DNA from: Palsa-504 sp963822765
Lineage (GTDB): Bacteria > Actinomycetota > Actinomycetes > Streptosporangiales > Streptosporangiaceae
Length of the DNA stretch: 64,000 nt
Direction of reading: 5' to 3'
Assembly (NCBI GenBank): GCA_963822765.1
Contig: CAWGJL010000050.1
Location: 186,001 to 250,000 of the forward strand
Part shown: positions 34,609 through 45,046 of the stretch, one piece after another
Position numbering within the stretch: position 1 is the stretch's first letter
Layout: every line of letters begins with the position of its first letter
The notes under the pieces: model-generated
What the model was told of the DNA's origin: nothing
Database searches by the model: none
Seen by the model: the letters and a program-made list of their open reading frames with translations, nothing else
Position numbers and translations under genes: made by a program

Positions 34609-35582
34609 TCTGGCTCGCTTGGCGGCAGTCTCGCGCGCAGACCATGATCGCCCTCGCCGCGGTCCTCGCCGTAACCGCAGCCGCGTTCGCCTCGGGCCGG
34701 ACGGACACCACCATCCGGATGTGGCTGTCAGTCCTCGCCGTTGTGGTTCCCGGTCTTCTCGGGGTGTTCTGGGGCGCACCGCTGGTGGCCGGCGAACTGG
34801 AGTCCGGGTCGTTCCGGCTGGCGTGGACGCAGGACATTTCCCGGGTCCGCTGGCTGGTGACGCGGCTGGCGGTCACGGGGCTGGCGGCCATGGCGGTGGC
34901 GGGGCTGGCGAGCTGGCTGATCACCTGGTGGGCCGGGCCGCTCGACCGCGCGGGCCTGGATCAGTTCGGGTCGTTCGACTCGCGGGACATCGTGCCGGTC
35001 GGCTACGCCGCGTTCGCCTTCGCGCTGGGCGTGCTCCTCGGCGCGCTGCTGCGCAGGACGGTGCCCGCGATGGCGGCGACCCTGGTCGTGTTCACCGCGG
35101 CTCGCCTCGCGTTCCGGCTGCTGGACCGCCCGGTACTGCTTCCCTCGGTAACCTGGGCGCTCCCGCTCAACCCGTCGACCACCGGCTACGGGTCGTCCGG
35201 GTTCCTGCCCCTGGAGCCGCCGCCGGCCCTGCAGCCCGCCGCGCCGGACCTCCCGAACGCCTGGGTCACGTCGATCGCGATCGTGAACGGGAAGGGCGAC
35301 GCGCTGACATCGAGCGAGCTTGCCAGCACCTGCCCGGACATCGGCCACGGCCGGGGCGGCGGCGCCCCGGCCGGCGGTTCCGGTCACGTGCAGGCACCGC
35401 AGAGCGTGGTGAACGCGACGCACGACTGCGTCGCCCGCATCGCGGCCACTTATCACGAGCTGGTGACCTACCAGCCAGCCAGCCGGTACTGGCCACTGCA
35501 ATGGTACGAGCTTGGCGTGTTCCTCACGGCCGCCCTGCTGCTGGCTGCCGCCTGCGCCTGGCGTGTCCGCAAGACCGGGTGA
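34605..35582 (+). CDS. ABC-2 family transporter permease
   Basis: 325 residues from MIWLAWRQSRAQTMIALAAV; six hydrophobic segments, at about 14-33, 43-62, 93-118, 138-160, 165-188 and 297-318. A periplasmic loop at 195-290 is rich in Pro and Gly. The N-terminal WRQ motif followed by an early helix is typical of actinobacterial ABC-2 permeases beside such ATPases. It overlaps the ATPase by 4 bp. Confidence 0.88.
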   Translation: MIWLAWRQSRAQTMIALAAVLAVTAAAFASGRTDTTIRMWLSVLAVVVPGLLGVFWGAPLVAGELESGSFRLAWTQDISRVRWLVTRLAVTGLAAMAVAGLASWLITWWAGPLDRAGLDQFGSFDSRDIVPVGYAAFAFALGVLLGALLRRTVPAMAATLVVFTAARLAFRLLDRPVLLPSVTWALPLNPSTTGYGSSGFLPLEPPPALQPAAPDLPNAWVTSIAIVNGKGDALTSSELASTCPDIGHGRGGGAPAGGSGHVQAPQSVVNATHDCVARIAATYHELVTYQPASRYWPLQWYELGVFLTAALLLAAACAWRVRKTG

Positions 35583-35652
35583 GGACGCGCTGGCGCTGTA
35601 ACCGGTTCGGCCACGCGGGTTTGATTAATGCCCAAACAGGTAAACGGTCATT

Positions 35653-36588
35653 ATGACGGTCTTCCGGGGTTCGCGACCGCCGGTCGTCGCCAGGGCGTTC
35701 GGCCCGCTGGTGTCTTCGCATCCGTATACGGCGGTTGCGGTCGGGGCCGTGGCCGTGTCGGCTACCGCGATCTTCGTCGACCTGGCGGGCTCCCAGCCCG
35801 GGACGGCGTCGTTCTACCGGTGCGTCCTCGCGCTGCCGTTCCTGCTGCCGCTCGCCTGGGCCGAACGCCGCCGCACCCAGCGTCTGGGCCGCCGCGAGCT
35901 TCTCGCCGCGGTCCTGGCCGGCGTCCTGCTGGCGGGCGACATGCTGCTGTGGACGCAGGCGATCTACGACGTGGGCGCGGGCATCTCCACGGTCATCGTG
36001 AACGTGCAGGTGATCCTCGTGCCGCTGATCGCACTCGCGGTCGACCGCGAGCCGATCACGCGCCTGTTCCTCGCGACGCTGCCGGTCATGGCCCTCGGCG
36101 TGCTGCTCGCCGGCGGGGTGCTCGACCACCGGGTGGGCGGCACGCATACCGTCCGCGGAACGGCCGAGGCGGTGCTGGCGGCGCTGTGCTACTCGGGCTT
36201 CCTGTTCATGCTGCGCCGGTCAGGGAAAAGCACCCAGGTGCTCCAGTCGTACATGGTGGTGATCGTGGCGACCGCCGCGGCCTCGTGTGCGGGCGGCGCT
36301 TTGTGGCACGGGTTCACGTTCGCCCCGCCGCTGGCCGCGCTCGGCTGGCTGGCGCTCTCCGCGATCTGCGGTCAGGTCGTCGGCTGGTTGCTTGTCGCTC
36401 GCGCGGCCCACAAGCTCAACAGCGAGTCCGCTTCGGTCCTGCTGCTGCTGACCCCGATCGGCTCGCTCGTCCTCGGCGCCCTCATCCTGGGCCAGCGCCC
36501 GACCGCGTTGCAGCTCGCCGGATCGCTGGTGATCCTCGGCTGCGCGGCGGTCATCGCGACCATGGGAAGGCGAGGCGAACGCGATTGA
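35653..36588 (+). CDS. EamA/DMT family exporter
   Basis: 311 residues with ten hydrophobic segments in two EamA repeats. VAVSATAIFVDLAGSQPGTASFYRC and LLLLTPIGSLVLGALILGQRPTALQLAGSL are diagnostic. DMT exporters move small metabolites or drugs with proton coupling. The CGNR regulator starts within its stop codon, so the pair is an operon. Confidence 0.88.
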   Translation: MTVFRGSRPPVVARAFGPLVSSHPYTAVAVGAVAVSATAIFVDLAGSQPGTASFYRCVLALPFLLPLAWAERRRTQRLGRRELLAAVLAGVLLAGDMLLWTQAIYDVGAGISTVIVNVQVILVPLIALAVDREPITRLFLATLPVMALGVLLAGGVLDHRVGGTHTVRGTAEAVLAALCYSGFLFMLRRSGKSTQVLQSYMVVIVATAAASCAGGALWHGFTFAPPLAALGWLALSAICGQVVGWLLVARAAHKLNSESASVLLLLTPIGSLVLGALILGQRPTALQLAGSLVILGCAAVIATMGRRGERD

Positions 36589-37178
36589 CCCGGTCGTCAC
36601 GATTCGAACTGATCGCCGGGCATCCCGTCCTCGATCTGGTCAACACCGTGTCGTGGCGCGGAGACCCCGCCCGCCGCATCGAACGCATCCCGGATCTTGA
36701 CGCGCTGCTGGCCTGGTCGGCACGTGCGGGTCTGATCAATGCCGCTGAGCTCGCCCGTCTCGCTGCGGCCGCACGCCGGGCCCCCGGACGCGGAGCACGC
36801 GCCCTGGCGGACACGCGACGGCTGCGCGAACGCCTCCATCAGGCGCTCACCGCCACCGAGGCGCGCCGGCCGGAAGCGACCCAGCTCATGTGGCCGCAGC
36901 TGACCGCGGCGCTACGCCACGCGCGCCCCGAAGGACTGCCGCTGCAGATGACCATCGAGCTCCGCGAACCGAACGACCTGATGCGCAGACTGGCCCTGCT
37001 GGCCCTGCAGTTCCTCACCTCCGAAGACGTGCGGCTGGTCAGCGCGTGCGCGGATCACGACTGCGGCTGGGTGTTCCTCGACCGCAGCCGCAATCGCACC
37101 CGGCGCTGGTGCAGCTCCGGCGACTGCGGCAACCGCAACCGCGTCCGGCTCTACAACGCCCGGCACACGCAAGACTAA
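36585..37178 (+). CDS. CGNR zinc-finger/ABATE domain regulator
   Basis: 197 residues from TTG 36585, overlapping the transporter TGA by 4 bp. The N-terminal ABATE part has FELIAGHPVLDLVNTVSWRG and LDALLAWSARAGLI. The C-terminal Cys cluster runs from SACADHDCGWVFLDRSRNRT to WCSSGDCGNRNRVRLYNARH. Here the usual CGNR is CGNRNR preceded by CSSGD, giving four Cys for zinc. Such proteins are thought to be transcription regulators, probably here of the exporter. Confidence 0.85.
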   Translation: MTRSSRFELIAGHPVLDLVNTVSWRGDPARRIERIPDLDALLAWSARAGLINAAELARLAAAARRAPGRGARALADTRRLRERLHQALTATEARRPEATQLMWPQLTAALRHARPEGLPLQMTIELREPNDLMRRLALLALQFLTSEDVRLVSACADHDCGWVFLDRSRNRTRRWCSSGDCGNRNRVRLYNARHTQD

Positions 37179-37207
37179 ACGCGCACGGGTAGCCCGGAGG
37201 CGGAAGG

Positions 37208-37390
37208 TCAGGGGAGCGGAGTGACCTGGTACAGGGCCACGCCTTCGGCCGGGACGCTCGCCTGGATCACCCCGGCGGACGATATCCGGAAGACCGTGGC
37301 CCCGCCGGGCACCACCGATTGCGGTCCCCACAGGTCCTGCACCAGGTAGCCATCCGGGTCGGGCGGCAGCCCGCCTTGGCGAACACCTGA
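37208..37390 (-). pseudogene. remnant of a glycoside hydrolase C-terminal domain
   Basis: On the minus strand the frame GGLPPDPDGYLVQDLWGPQS, VVPGGATVFRISSAGVIQAS and VPAEGVALYQVTPLP ends at a stop at 37208. This is the beta-sandwich end of GH27-like alpha-galactosidases or related enzymes, where a DLWT motif precedes VPAHGVALLRV. No catalytic domain remains upstream; a short piece (TGRDFKLLTNRQGR) near 37400-37450 may belong to it. Confidence 0.45.
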
Positions 37391-37499
37391 TCCCGGCCAT
37401 CCGGCCTTGCCGGTTCGTCAGGAGCTTGAAGTCCCGCCCGGTGAGGCCGGCGCTGGTACCAGCCGCGTTCGTCACCGCCGTGGTCAGGTCGCTGCCCAG

Positions 37500-37845
37500 G
37501 CCGCCATCGGCACGCTAACCTCAGCGAACGTGCCCGCTGGCCTGCTCTCGCGGGCCCGGCACGTTCACGTCAACTGGGACCCGGCCGGGACCTGGGGTGC
37601 CGGTTTCTTCCCCGATGTGGAGCGGTACCTGGCCACCCCGCCGCCGGTGTCGCCGGTAGACGCGACGGGTGCCGGGGACTGCTTCAACGCCGGCCTGCTG
37701 CGTGGCAGCGATCCGCCGGTGCGCTGGCGCTCGGCTGCGCGGTGGGCGCCGCCTCGACCCAGGGCATCGGGGGAACCGGCAGTTCCCCCGGACTGACCGC
37801 TGCGCTGGCCCTGGCCCGGGATGTGACGGTCCGTCCCTGGCCGTG
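37500..37845 (+). pseudogene. remnant of a PfkB-family sugar kinase
   Basis: PPPVSPVDATGAGDCFNAGL is the PfkB signature 2 with the catalytic Asp in GAGD. Before it, LLSRARHVHVNWDPAGTWGA joins two parts that are normally far apart. After a frame change near 37725, ALALGCAVGAASTQGIGGTG and LALARDVTVRPWP match the normal C-terminus. The N-terminal half and an internal block are deleted. Confidence 0.65.
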
Positions 37846-37866
37846 ATCCGGTTACTGGTCATAATT

Positions 37867-37878
37867 AAGACCGGTCTT
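37867..37878. promoter_or_regulatory. 12-bp palindrome before the antitoxin gene
   Basis: AAGACCGGTCTT is perfect and is followed by a half-site repeat ACTGGTCTTTG, 14 bp before the GTG start. It lies in an AT-rich spot and is the likely autoregulatory site of the Phd/RelE-like module. Confidence 0.55.
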
Positions 37879-37891
37879 CATACTGGTCTTT

Positions 37892-38174
37892 GTGGAGACC
37901 ATCCCCATTACCGAAGCGAAGGCCCGGATCGCCGAGCTTGCCGACCGGGTCGCCCGCGAACACGATCACTCACGATCACCCGCAATGGCCGCGCCGACGT
38001 CATGCTCATCCGGTCGCCGAATACGAGTCCATGCAAGAGACCCTGGACATCCTCAGCGATGAGGAAACGCTTGCCGACCTGCGGCAGTCCCGAGAAGATT
38101 TCGCCGTCGGCGACACCTTCGAGGCCGAGCAGGTCCGCGCCGAGCTTGAGCGGCGCCGCCACGGAACACCGTGA
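37892..38174 (+). pseudogene. Phd/YefM-like antitoxin, frameshifted
   Basis: The N-terminus from GTG 37892 reads ETIPITEAKARIAELADRVA, typical of Phd/YefM. The frame then breaks near 37960-38020 (an expected TITRNGRADVMLI and EYESMQETLDILSDEETLAD lie in other frames). The C-terminal tail FAVGDTFEAEQVRAELERRR is intact and overlaps the toxin start by 4 bp. One or two single-base changes would restore about 94 residues. Confidence 0.7.
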
Positions 38175-38476
38175 GCGGCGAACCGCAACCCCCCGGCGCT
38201 GAAGACTCACCGCGGAACACGGTCATCTTCTCCCGCCAGGCCCGACGCAACCTGCGCGAGAACCTGCCGCTCGAGGTCGCCGTTGCCGCCATGACGACGA
38301 TCGACGGGCCTCTCACTACCAACCCGCACCGCGTCGGCAAGCCGCTGGAGGAGCCCTTCGACGGCTACCACTCAGCACGACGCGGGACCTACCGGATCAT
38401 CTACCGCATCAACGAGGATAAGCACACCGCGGAAATTCACTCCGTCCGACATCGACGGCAGGCATACCGCACCTGA
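38171..38476 (+). CDS. RelE/ParE-type toxin
   Basis: 101 residues, GTG start inside the antitoxin stop. VIFSRQARRNLRENLPLEVA, HRVGKPLEEPFDGYHSARRG and YRIIYRINEDKHTAEIHSVR HRR form the RelE fold with the conserved C-terminal Arg/His-rich strand. RelE relatives cut mRNA on the ribosome. With a broken antitoxin the toxin should be lethal if active, which argues that the upstream frame break is an error or that the module is silent. Confidence 0.82.
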   Translation: MSGEPQPPGAEDSPRNTVIFSRQARRNLRENLPLEVAVAAMTTIDGPLTTNPHRVGKPLEEPFDGYHSARRGTYRIIYRINEDKHTAEIHSVRHRRQAYRT

Positions 38477-38488
38477 CCAGGACAGGGT

Positions 38489-38965
38489 TCAGGCCGGGTA
38501 CTGGTCGTGCCGGGCCCATACCGCGATCCAGTCCTCCTCGGTCATGGTGCGTCCGGACGAGCGGATGCTGGCGAGTTCCTGGAAGTACTGCTCGCGAGGC
38601 GGCCCGGGCGCGAACAGGATGAGCATCCTGGCGGGCGCGCCGCTTTCGTTGGAGAAGGCGTGAATCCCGCCCTGCGGGACGTAGAGGAAGTCGCCCTTCA
38701 CCGCGTCGATCCAGGTTTCTCCGTTGAAGAGCCTTACCGTGCCCTCCATGACGTAGAAGGACTCGGAGAAGGTCTTGTGGAAGTGCGGGTCGGCGCCGCC
38801 GGGCGTTCCGGTCATGTTCCATTCGAAGAGCCCGTACTGGCCGCTGGTGGCCGAGCCCGGGGCGGTGAACACGACGTGCGTGCCCGACGGGTACGTCACC
38901 GACGGCACCTCCCCGGCGGACCGGTAGCGCGCGCTGACCTCACCGACGTCCTTGCTGTACGACAC
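38489..38965 (-). CDS. cupin domain protein
   Basis: 158 residues. DPHFHKTFSESFYVMEGTVR is cupin motif 1 (HxH, Glu) and GDFLYVPQGGIHAFSNESGA is motif 2 (His), enough for one metal site. A C-terminal helix, REQYFQELASIRSSG, follows. It lies 31 bp downstream of the MMPL transporter in the same direction. Reaction unknown. Confidence 0.85.
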   Translation of the reverse strand: MSYSKDVGEVSARYRSAGEVPSVTYPSGTHVVFTAPGSATSGQYGLFEWNMTGTPGGADPHFHKTFSESFYVMEGTVRLFNGETWIDAVKGDFLYVPQGGIHAFSNESGAPARMLILFAPGPPREQYFQELASIRSSGRTMTEEDWIAVWARHDQYPA

Positions 38966-38996
38966 TAGACCCTCCAGTGGACGTGTCAGAAAAATG

Positions 38997-41193
38997 TCAC
39001 CGACGATCGCCCTGATGGCCGGGCCACCAGGCGCGGTTGCCGACCAGAGCGGTGAGGCTGGGCGAGAAGAACATCGCCATGACGAACGCCGCCAGGGCGA
39101 TGCCGGCCGCCACGGCGAACCCGACCTGCTGCAGGATCGAGTTCCCGGCCAGGATCAGCGACGCGAACGTGCCCGCCAGGATCAGCCCGGCCGACCCGAT
39201 CGCCGGGCCGGCGTGCCGGACCGCGTCCGCCGCCGCCTGCCGCGGCGACATCCCGGCCTGCGCCTGCTCCCGCAATCGCGCGATCATCAAGATGTTGTAG
39301 TCGGTGCCGAGCGCCACCACGAACAGGTACATGTACACCGGCAGCAGGAACACCAGGCCCGCCTGCCCGGCGAAGGTCTGGAAGACCAGCACCGTGGCCC
39401 CCAGCGTCGCGCCGAAGCCGAGCCCCACCGACACCATCAGGTACCAGGGCGCCACCAGGCTGCGGAGCAGCAGCATGAGGATGATCAAGATGATCGCCGC
39501 GGCCACCGGGAACACCACCGCGTAGTCGTGGTTCGTCGCCGCCTGGATGTCGGCGAACACCGCCGTCGTCCCGCCGACCAGCGCGTACGTGCCCGGTGGC
39601 GCCGCCGCGTGGGCCTGCGGCCGCAGCCCGTTCTTCACCGTGTTCACCGCGGTCGTCGACTCCGGGTCCACCGACAGCGTCACCGTGTATTCCGCCGTCG
39701 CCTGGTCCGTGCTCACGGTCGCCGGCGCCACCGCGCCCACGGCGTCCATGGTCTTCAGCTTCGTCCCGTAGCCGGCGATCTCCGCGGTGGTCAGCGTGCC
39801 CGACGTGGCGTGCAGGTACACCTGCGTCGGCTCGGTCGCGCCTGGCGGCAGCCCTCGCTCCAGGACCGTGAGCGCGACCTGCGACTCCGCGTTGCCGGGG
39901 ATGCCGGACGACGACAGGTCGAACGTCGGCTTGAAGCCGAGGGCACCGATCGCCAGCGCCACCAGCACCAGGCCGGAGACCCCCGCGAACACGGCGGGCC
40001 GCTTCCCCAGCGAGCTGCCGATCGCGGCGAACCTGGCGCCCTTCGGCTCGCGCTGCCACGCCTTGGACGGCCAGAACACGCGCGTCCCCAGCAGCGTGAC
40101 CACGGCGGGGATCAGGGTGAGCGCGGCCACCAGCGTGACCGCGACGGCGATCGCCAGCGTCGGGCCGAGCGACCGGAAGATGCTCAGCGAGGACAGCAGC
40201 AGCGCGAGGAACGCGACGATCACCACGCTGGCCGCCGAGGCGATCACCTCGCCGACCCGTTCGACCGCGGTCGCCATCGCCTGCCGGGGCGCGTCCCCGG
40301 CCCGCAGCCTCTCCCGGTAGCGGAACATCAGGAACAAGATGTAGTCCGTCCCGATGCCGAACAGCACGACGATCAGGATCACGGTCGTCTGGCTGTCCGC
40401 GTTGAGGTTCAGCGCGCTGTTCACGTCGGCGATCAGCCCCTGCGCGACCTCGGCCACGATCGCGATCGTGATGATCGGCATGAGCGCGATGATCGGGCTC
40501 CGGAAGATGATCAGCAGCAGGACCAGGATCAGCACCAGCGTGGCGAGCAGCACGATCTGCTCCGCCTTGTTGCCCGACTGCTGGCTGTCGAGCTGCTGAG
40601 CCGCCGAGCCGGTCACGCCCTCGTACAGCCCGCGCCGCTGATCAGCGGCTTGATATCGGCGCGCAAGGCCTTGATCGCGTCGGCGGCCTGCGTCCCGGAG
40701 CCGTTCACGATGTCGTTGGCCATGGCCACGGACGCGGTCTGGACCAGGCCGTTCGGCGACGGCGGGCCGGCCGTGACGCTCAGGATGTTCGCGATGTGCC
40801 TGGCCGTTCAGCGTGCTCGCGACCGAGGCGACCTTCGCCTTGTCGCCGGACTCAGCGGCCGTGGTCCGAACGCGCGAACACGATGATCGCGGCCGTCGCG
40901 TCGACCTTCCCGGCCTGCGGGAACGCCTGGTCCTGCAGGTTCTGCGCCTTGATCGACTCGTAACTGCTCGGCAGGAAGCTGGCCTCGTTGCTCGTGGTCG
41001 GCAGCTTCGGCGCCGTCGCGATGACCGCCACCGCGATGATGATCCACGCCCCGATCACCCGCCACGGATGGCGTGTCACCAGCTGGCCCAGCGCGGCGAA
41101 CACGCGGCTGCCCGCCGCGCCTGTCCGCCATCCGCTCCGCTGGTCGCCCGACCGCCCTGCGTACCCGTCCGGTGAGTCATGCCCCGTCCTCAC
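38997..41193 (-). CDS. MMPL/RND family transporter, N-terminal part frameshifted
   Basis: The intact frame 38997-40616 encodes 539 residues with the two MMPL transmembrane blocks (IVLLATLVLILVLLLIIFRS, FGIGTDYILFLMFRYRERL, and ALGTDYNILMIARLREQAQ). The N-terminal helix and first porter loop are upstream: VTRHPWRVIGAWIIIAVAVI and LPSSYESIKAQNLQDQAFPQ, from a possible GTG at 41193. Between 40616 and 40860 three changes of frame are needed (near 40625, 40795 and 40858). Repaired it would be about 720 residues, typical of MmpL-like lipid or drug exporters. Confidence 0.8.
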
Positions 41194-41411
41194 GTCGTCC
41201 GCCGTCCGACCCCTGACCCCTAGCCTTGCAAACCCGCCGGCCCCGGGCATAGCGGACCCCTGGAGGATTAGATCGCGAATCCGTGGAAGGGGCCGGGGAT
41301 CCCGGCGGCGGAGGGCCATGCATACCGCTGCTACTTCCTCCAGGACTCCTACGCCGCCATGGACCGCGGATGCGGGTCAGCATCACACCACGGCCCGGCT
41401 CTCGTATCACC

Positions 41412-41729
41412 CGGCGTGTCGTTTCTCGGAAATGTCAGTACGGGATGATAAAATCGAATACAAGTTCAAAGACCTATTTTGAGCCGAACGGGCCAGCCTG
41501 CGAGCTCCTCTGAAACGGGCAGGTGAGCACCGGGTGAGTGTCCCACTCCTGCCAGCACCGCCGAGGCGGCCGATATGGTCTGGCGCCGGGGTGATCTCCG
41601 GCGATCTCACCGCAGTGCGCGGCGGTGGTGACGACGGTGCTGGACGCGCTGTCGGCTCCGGCGGGGGCGCAGGACACCGGGACCCGGGAGCAGCGGTGCC
41701 ACGATGCGCTGGAAGACGCGATGCGCTAG
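41412..41729 (+). pseudogene. DUF222/HNH gene remnant 1
   Basis: This segment matches two separate parts of the DUF222 gene. First come its upstream region (AATGTCAGT and GATAAAATCGAA, as at 906-932) and first codons. From about 41582 it continues with the segment equivalent to 1566-1713, including GGTGGTGACGACGGTGCTGG and GACGCGATGCGC. About 520 bp of the intact gene are missing between them, and everything after 1713 is lost. It is a decayed copy with its promoter region retained. Confidence 0.85.
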
Positions 41730-41730
41730 C

Positions 41731-42189
41731 TCAGAAATTGCGTCGTGACGTTGATCACATCGACACGTCAGCCGCGACGCGAACCCGACAATGACGGTGA
41801 TTCGTCACCAGACAGGTAAGAGTCCCCCGTGACGCAGCGGAAAGGTCTTTGAGACGATCGTGCTGCTGCCTGGGTTCGGCGGTTGCCATCAGTGGCGGCC
41901 GGGTCGTGAAGGGTCGAAAGAAGACCGGACCGTCAGTCGCCGGATGCGACCCGGCTTCGACGTTATCGAGGAGAGCTTCAAGGATCAGGTTATGAAGCGG
42001 CTCGATCCGCTCACGCCAGATCGCCTCGTACTTCCGACCGCGCAGCGCTCGATCACGTGACGAAGAATCGTCGAGCTTCGGCGAGCTCCAGCTCGAACAG
42101 TGCTCGGCCTGCAACTCATCCGGCCAAGGGAGCGGATCTGCGTCGCAGCGAAGAGAACGGCGAAGGCGACGAGCGGTGAGAGGTCGATC
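41731..42189. other. no supported gene; composition differs from neighbours
   Basis: Only short frames with poor codon use occur. A minus-strand frame (41755-42114) contains KYEAIWRERIEPLHNLILEA, which faintly resembles the C-terminal part of a TetR-type regulator, but no DNA-binding domain is present. Base composition is visibly lower in GC than in the flanking genes. Confidence 0.3.
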
Positions 42190-42199
42190 ACCCCCTGGG

Positions 42200-42654
42200 C
42201 GGCGGAAGGAGAAGAATCGGTGGCTCGGTCAGGACCGGCCGGGATGGCCTTGGCCAGGAAGGATATGACCGACGCTGGGTCGAAGTAGAACATCTGCGCG
42301 CGGGCGAGCTTCCGGCCCGCACGCGGTAAAGGCCGAGAACTTCGGTGTCGATGCTGTCGCCGGCCGGTGTCACGCCGCGCTGGCGCCACAGCACGGCAAC
42401 CTCTTCCTCTGTTGCCGCGATCACGCGAGGGTCAAGCCGCCGGTGGCCGGCCGTGGGTTGCAGCGGGTTCCAGTACGCCTCCAGCCCGCGCCGGTGCGGT
42501 CGGTCAGCCCGCGCACCGTGCGCCCGTAGGGCAGGGACGGGGGCCAGTAAAACGCGGCGTCCGGTTGACAGGACCGGGCAAACGCCGCCTGGTCACGCCG
42601 TTCGACTGCGGCGAAGGTGGCCAAGACGACCTGCATGCTCGATGTGTCGTTCAC
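42200..42654 (-). pseudogene. SnoaL/NTF2-like protein, frameshifted
   Basis: Start at ATG 42654: SSMQVVLATFAAVERRDQAA, then FYWPPSLPYGRTVRGLTDRT. The middle, in another frame, gives VIAATEEEVAVLWRQRGVTP and SIDTEVLGLYRVRAG. A third frame carries the usual end, KLARAQMFYFDPASVISFL. Shifts lie near 42460 and 42315. This is the limonene-epoxide-hydrolase-like branch of NTF2 proteins; no product is expected as written. Confidence 0.65.
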
Positions 42655-42786
42655 GCTGGGTCTCCTGTCTCGTGCATGTCCTGGTGTGCACGCTAGACCC
42701 TCGGTGGACTAGGTGACTGGACCACTCGGATACCGATCTGCTGGACCAGCTGGATCGCATGAGCCGCCCCTCCTAAGCTTCCGAAG

Positions 42787-43560
42787 ATGGCGATGGTCAC
42801 GGTCACGGGCGGCACGGGCGTGCTCGGGCGCGAGGTGGTGCCCCGGCTGCAGGCGGACGGGCACGAGGTGGCGGTGCTGACCCGCCGCCCCGCGGCGCCG
42901 CTGCCCGATGGCGTCCGGCGGCTGATCGGCGATCTGGCCGTCGGGCGGGGGCTGGAGATGACGGTGCGCGGTGCCGATGTCATCGTTCATCTGGCCTCTC
43001 GGCCGTTCCGGCCGGCCAGAGTTGACGTGGCTGGGACGATGGCCCTGGTCGACGCGATCCGGCGCGACGGCGGCCGACCGCACTTGGTCTATGTCTCCAT
43101 CGTCGGCGTGGACCGCATACCGTGGCCGTACTACAAGCGGAAAAGGCAGGCGGAGGCCCTGGTGACCGGCTCGGGGCTTCCGTTCACGATACAGCGGGCC
43201 ACCAGTTTCACGATCTGGTGCTGATGGGGCTGGCTGCGCCGCGTACGCGCCGGTGATGGCCGTGCCCGCGGAGACCTCCTGCCAGCCCGTGGACGCCGAG
43301 GATGTCGCGGAGCGCCTGGCCAGATCGTGCGGTCATGGCCGGCGGATGGCTACGGCGTCGACTGGGCGGCCCGCAGGTCCTTGACGGCGCGAGCTCGCCG
43401 GCAGGTGCTGGCTGCCATGGAGGTCTGGCGGTCCGTGCGGCGGATACGTTGCCCGGCCGGGTAGCGGCCGGGTTCCGCGCTGGTCATCCCTGGCCGCGGA
43501 CACACCGCGAGGGAAGCGGACGTGGGCGAGCTACCTGGAGACCCGCGTTGCTGCGGGCGG
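42787..43560 (+). pseudogene. SDR/NmrA-type NAD(P)-binding protein, 3' part degraded
   Basis: The first 135 residues are intact: MVTVTGGTGVLGREVVPRLQ (binding loop), VIVHLASRPFRPARVDVAG, VYVSIVGVDRIPWPYYKRKR with YxxxK, and SGLPFTIQRAT. The frame then breaks at about 43200. The rest of the domain can be followed in pieces: CQPVDAEDVAERLA, LGGPQVLDGA and LPGRVAAGFRAG. At least three shifts are needed. It is a decayed member of the atypical SDR family. Confidence 0.7.
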
Positions 43561-43632
43561 CGGGGAGGTTATCGGGTTGCCTTACATCAACAAGCAGGTA
43601 CGCATCCGCCACCGCTGAGGGCGGCCCGGTCA

Positions 43633-45046
43633 CGGCCGGGCGTAGACGGATCGCAGGTAATCGCCGAGCACGGCCACGGCGGCTCGGTAGCTCCGGCCCG
43701 CGGGGCTGCCGTAGCCGATCACCAACGCAGGCTCGTGTTGGCCAGTTCCGCGCGTCGTGGCCGAACCGGTAGCCGCCCAGCCCTTCCAGGGCCAGATCAC
43801 ATCGAGCCGCGGCGTTGATGACCTCGTTTTCACCCGGGCCGCCGGGCGGCAGCCTGGTCAGGGCGTGGCCGCCCGCTGCGATGCCGGTGACCCGGAGCAT
43901 CGGGGCGTGCGCGGCCAGCGTGTCGATCAAGGTCACGTCGTTGTCGGTAGATGCCGCGCATCCGGCGGATGAGCCGGTCGAACAGCCCGGCCTCGATGAA
44001 CCTGGCCATCGCGATCTGGTCCAGCGACGAGGGCCAGGCACTGACCTGACGGCAGGCATCTACGAGCAAGTTCATCAGCTGGGGCGGACGGCAAGCGAGC
44101 CGATCCGCAGAGCGGCGGCCAGGGACTTACTCGTGGTGCCGGCATAGATCACCCGGCCCGGGTCGAGCGCCTGCAGGGCACCGACAGGCTGCCGGTCATA
44201 GCGGAGCTCGCCGTCATAGTCGTCCTCGATGATGACCGCGTTGCTGTCGCGGGCCCAGGCCAGCAGCTCGCTTCGCCGGCTGGAGGCCAGGGTGACCCCG
44301 AGCGGAAACTGGTGGGCCGGAGTGACCACGACCGCGTCGGCGCCCAGCCTAGGCAAGGCAACGACCAGCGCGCCAAGGTCATCGCACGGAAGCGGTACGA
44401 GCCTGAGGCCGGCCCCGGCCGCGATCGCGCGCAGCCGCGGTGAACTGGGATCCTCCACGGCGAGAACGCGGGCACCCCGGACCGCCAGGGCCCGGAAGGC
44501 CACGCCCATGCCGTGCCGGCACCGGAGCACACCAGCAGGCTAGCGGCCGTGGTGCGCACCGCACGGGCCCGTCCCAGGTAGCCGGCCAGGGCCGCGCGAA
44601 GCTCCGGCCTGCCGCGCGGGTCGGCATAACCGAACGCCTCGTCGGGCGCCTCAGCCAGCACCGGGCGCATGACCGCGGCCCAGTTCTGGCGTGGGAAGCT
44701 GGACGGGTCGGCATGACCGGGCCGCAGGTCAAGCCGTGGAGCTTGCGCCGCGGGTGGCTCGGCTGGCGCCGGTGCCACCGACGGAATGTCCGCGACGCTG
44801 GTGCCCAGCCCTGCCGGGCCACCAGCCATCCTTCGGCGGCCAGCTGCTCGTATGCTTCCACGACAGTCCCGCGGGCCACGCCCAGGTCACGGGCTAGGGC
44901 CCGGGTGGAGGGCAGCGGCTGGCCGGAGCCGAGCCGCCGTCGCGGATCGCGTCCTGGACGGCTTGCTGCAACGCCGCGCTAAGCCCCCGAGCCAGGTCGG
45001 CGAGGGCGACCAGGAAATCCAGCTCCCCCGAACTGGTCCAGGACAT
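43633..45046 (-). pseudogene. MocR/GntR-type PLP-dependent regulator, multiply frameshifted
   Basis: Reading on the minus strand from about 45046: the GntR helix-turn-helix (ALQQAVQDAIRDGG, then ARGTVVEAYEQLAAEGWLVA), the aminotransferase-like domain (AFGYADPRGRPELRAALAGY, VEDPSSPRLRAIAAGAGLRL, VIIEDDYDGELRYDRQPVGA) and the PLP Lys in VIYAGTTSKSLAAALRIGSL. C-terminal pieces follow: AMARFIEAGLFDRLIRRM, DLALEGLGGYRFGH and LVIGYGSP. Five or more frame changes separate them. MocR proteins regulate PLP, GABA or taurine genes; this one appears dead. Confidence 0.75.

Noticed and set aside
38952..40886. Plus-strand frame of 644 residues opposite the MMPL gene
   Set aside because: It is rich in Arg, Gln, His and Asp as expected for the reverse of hydrophobic codons; the MMPL reading is clear.
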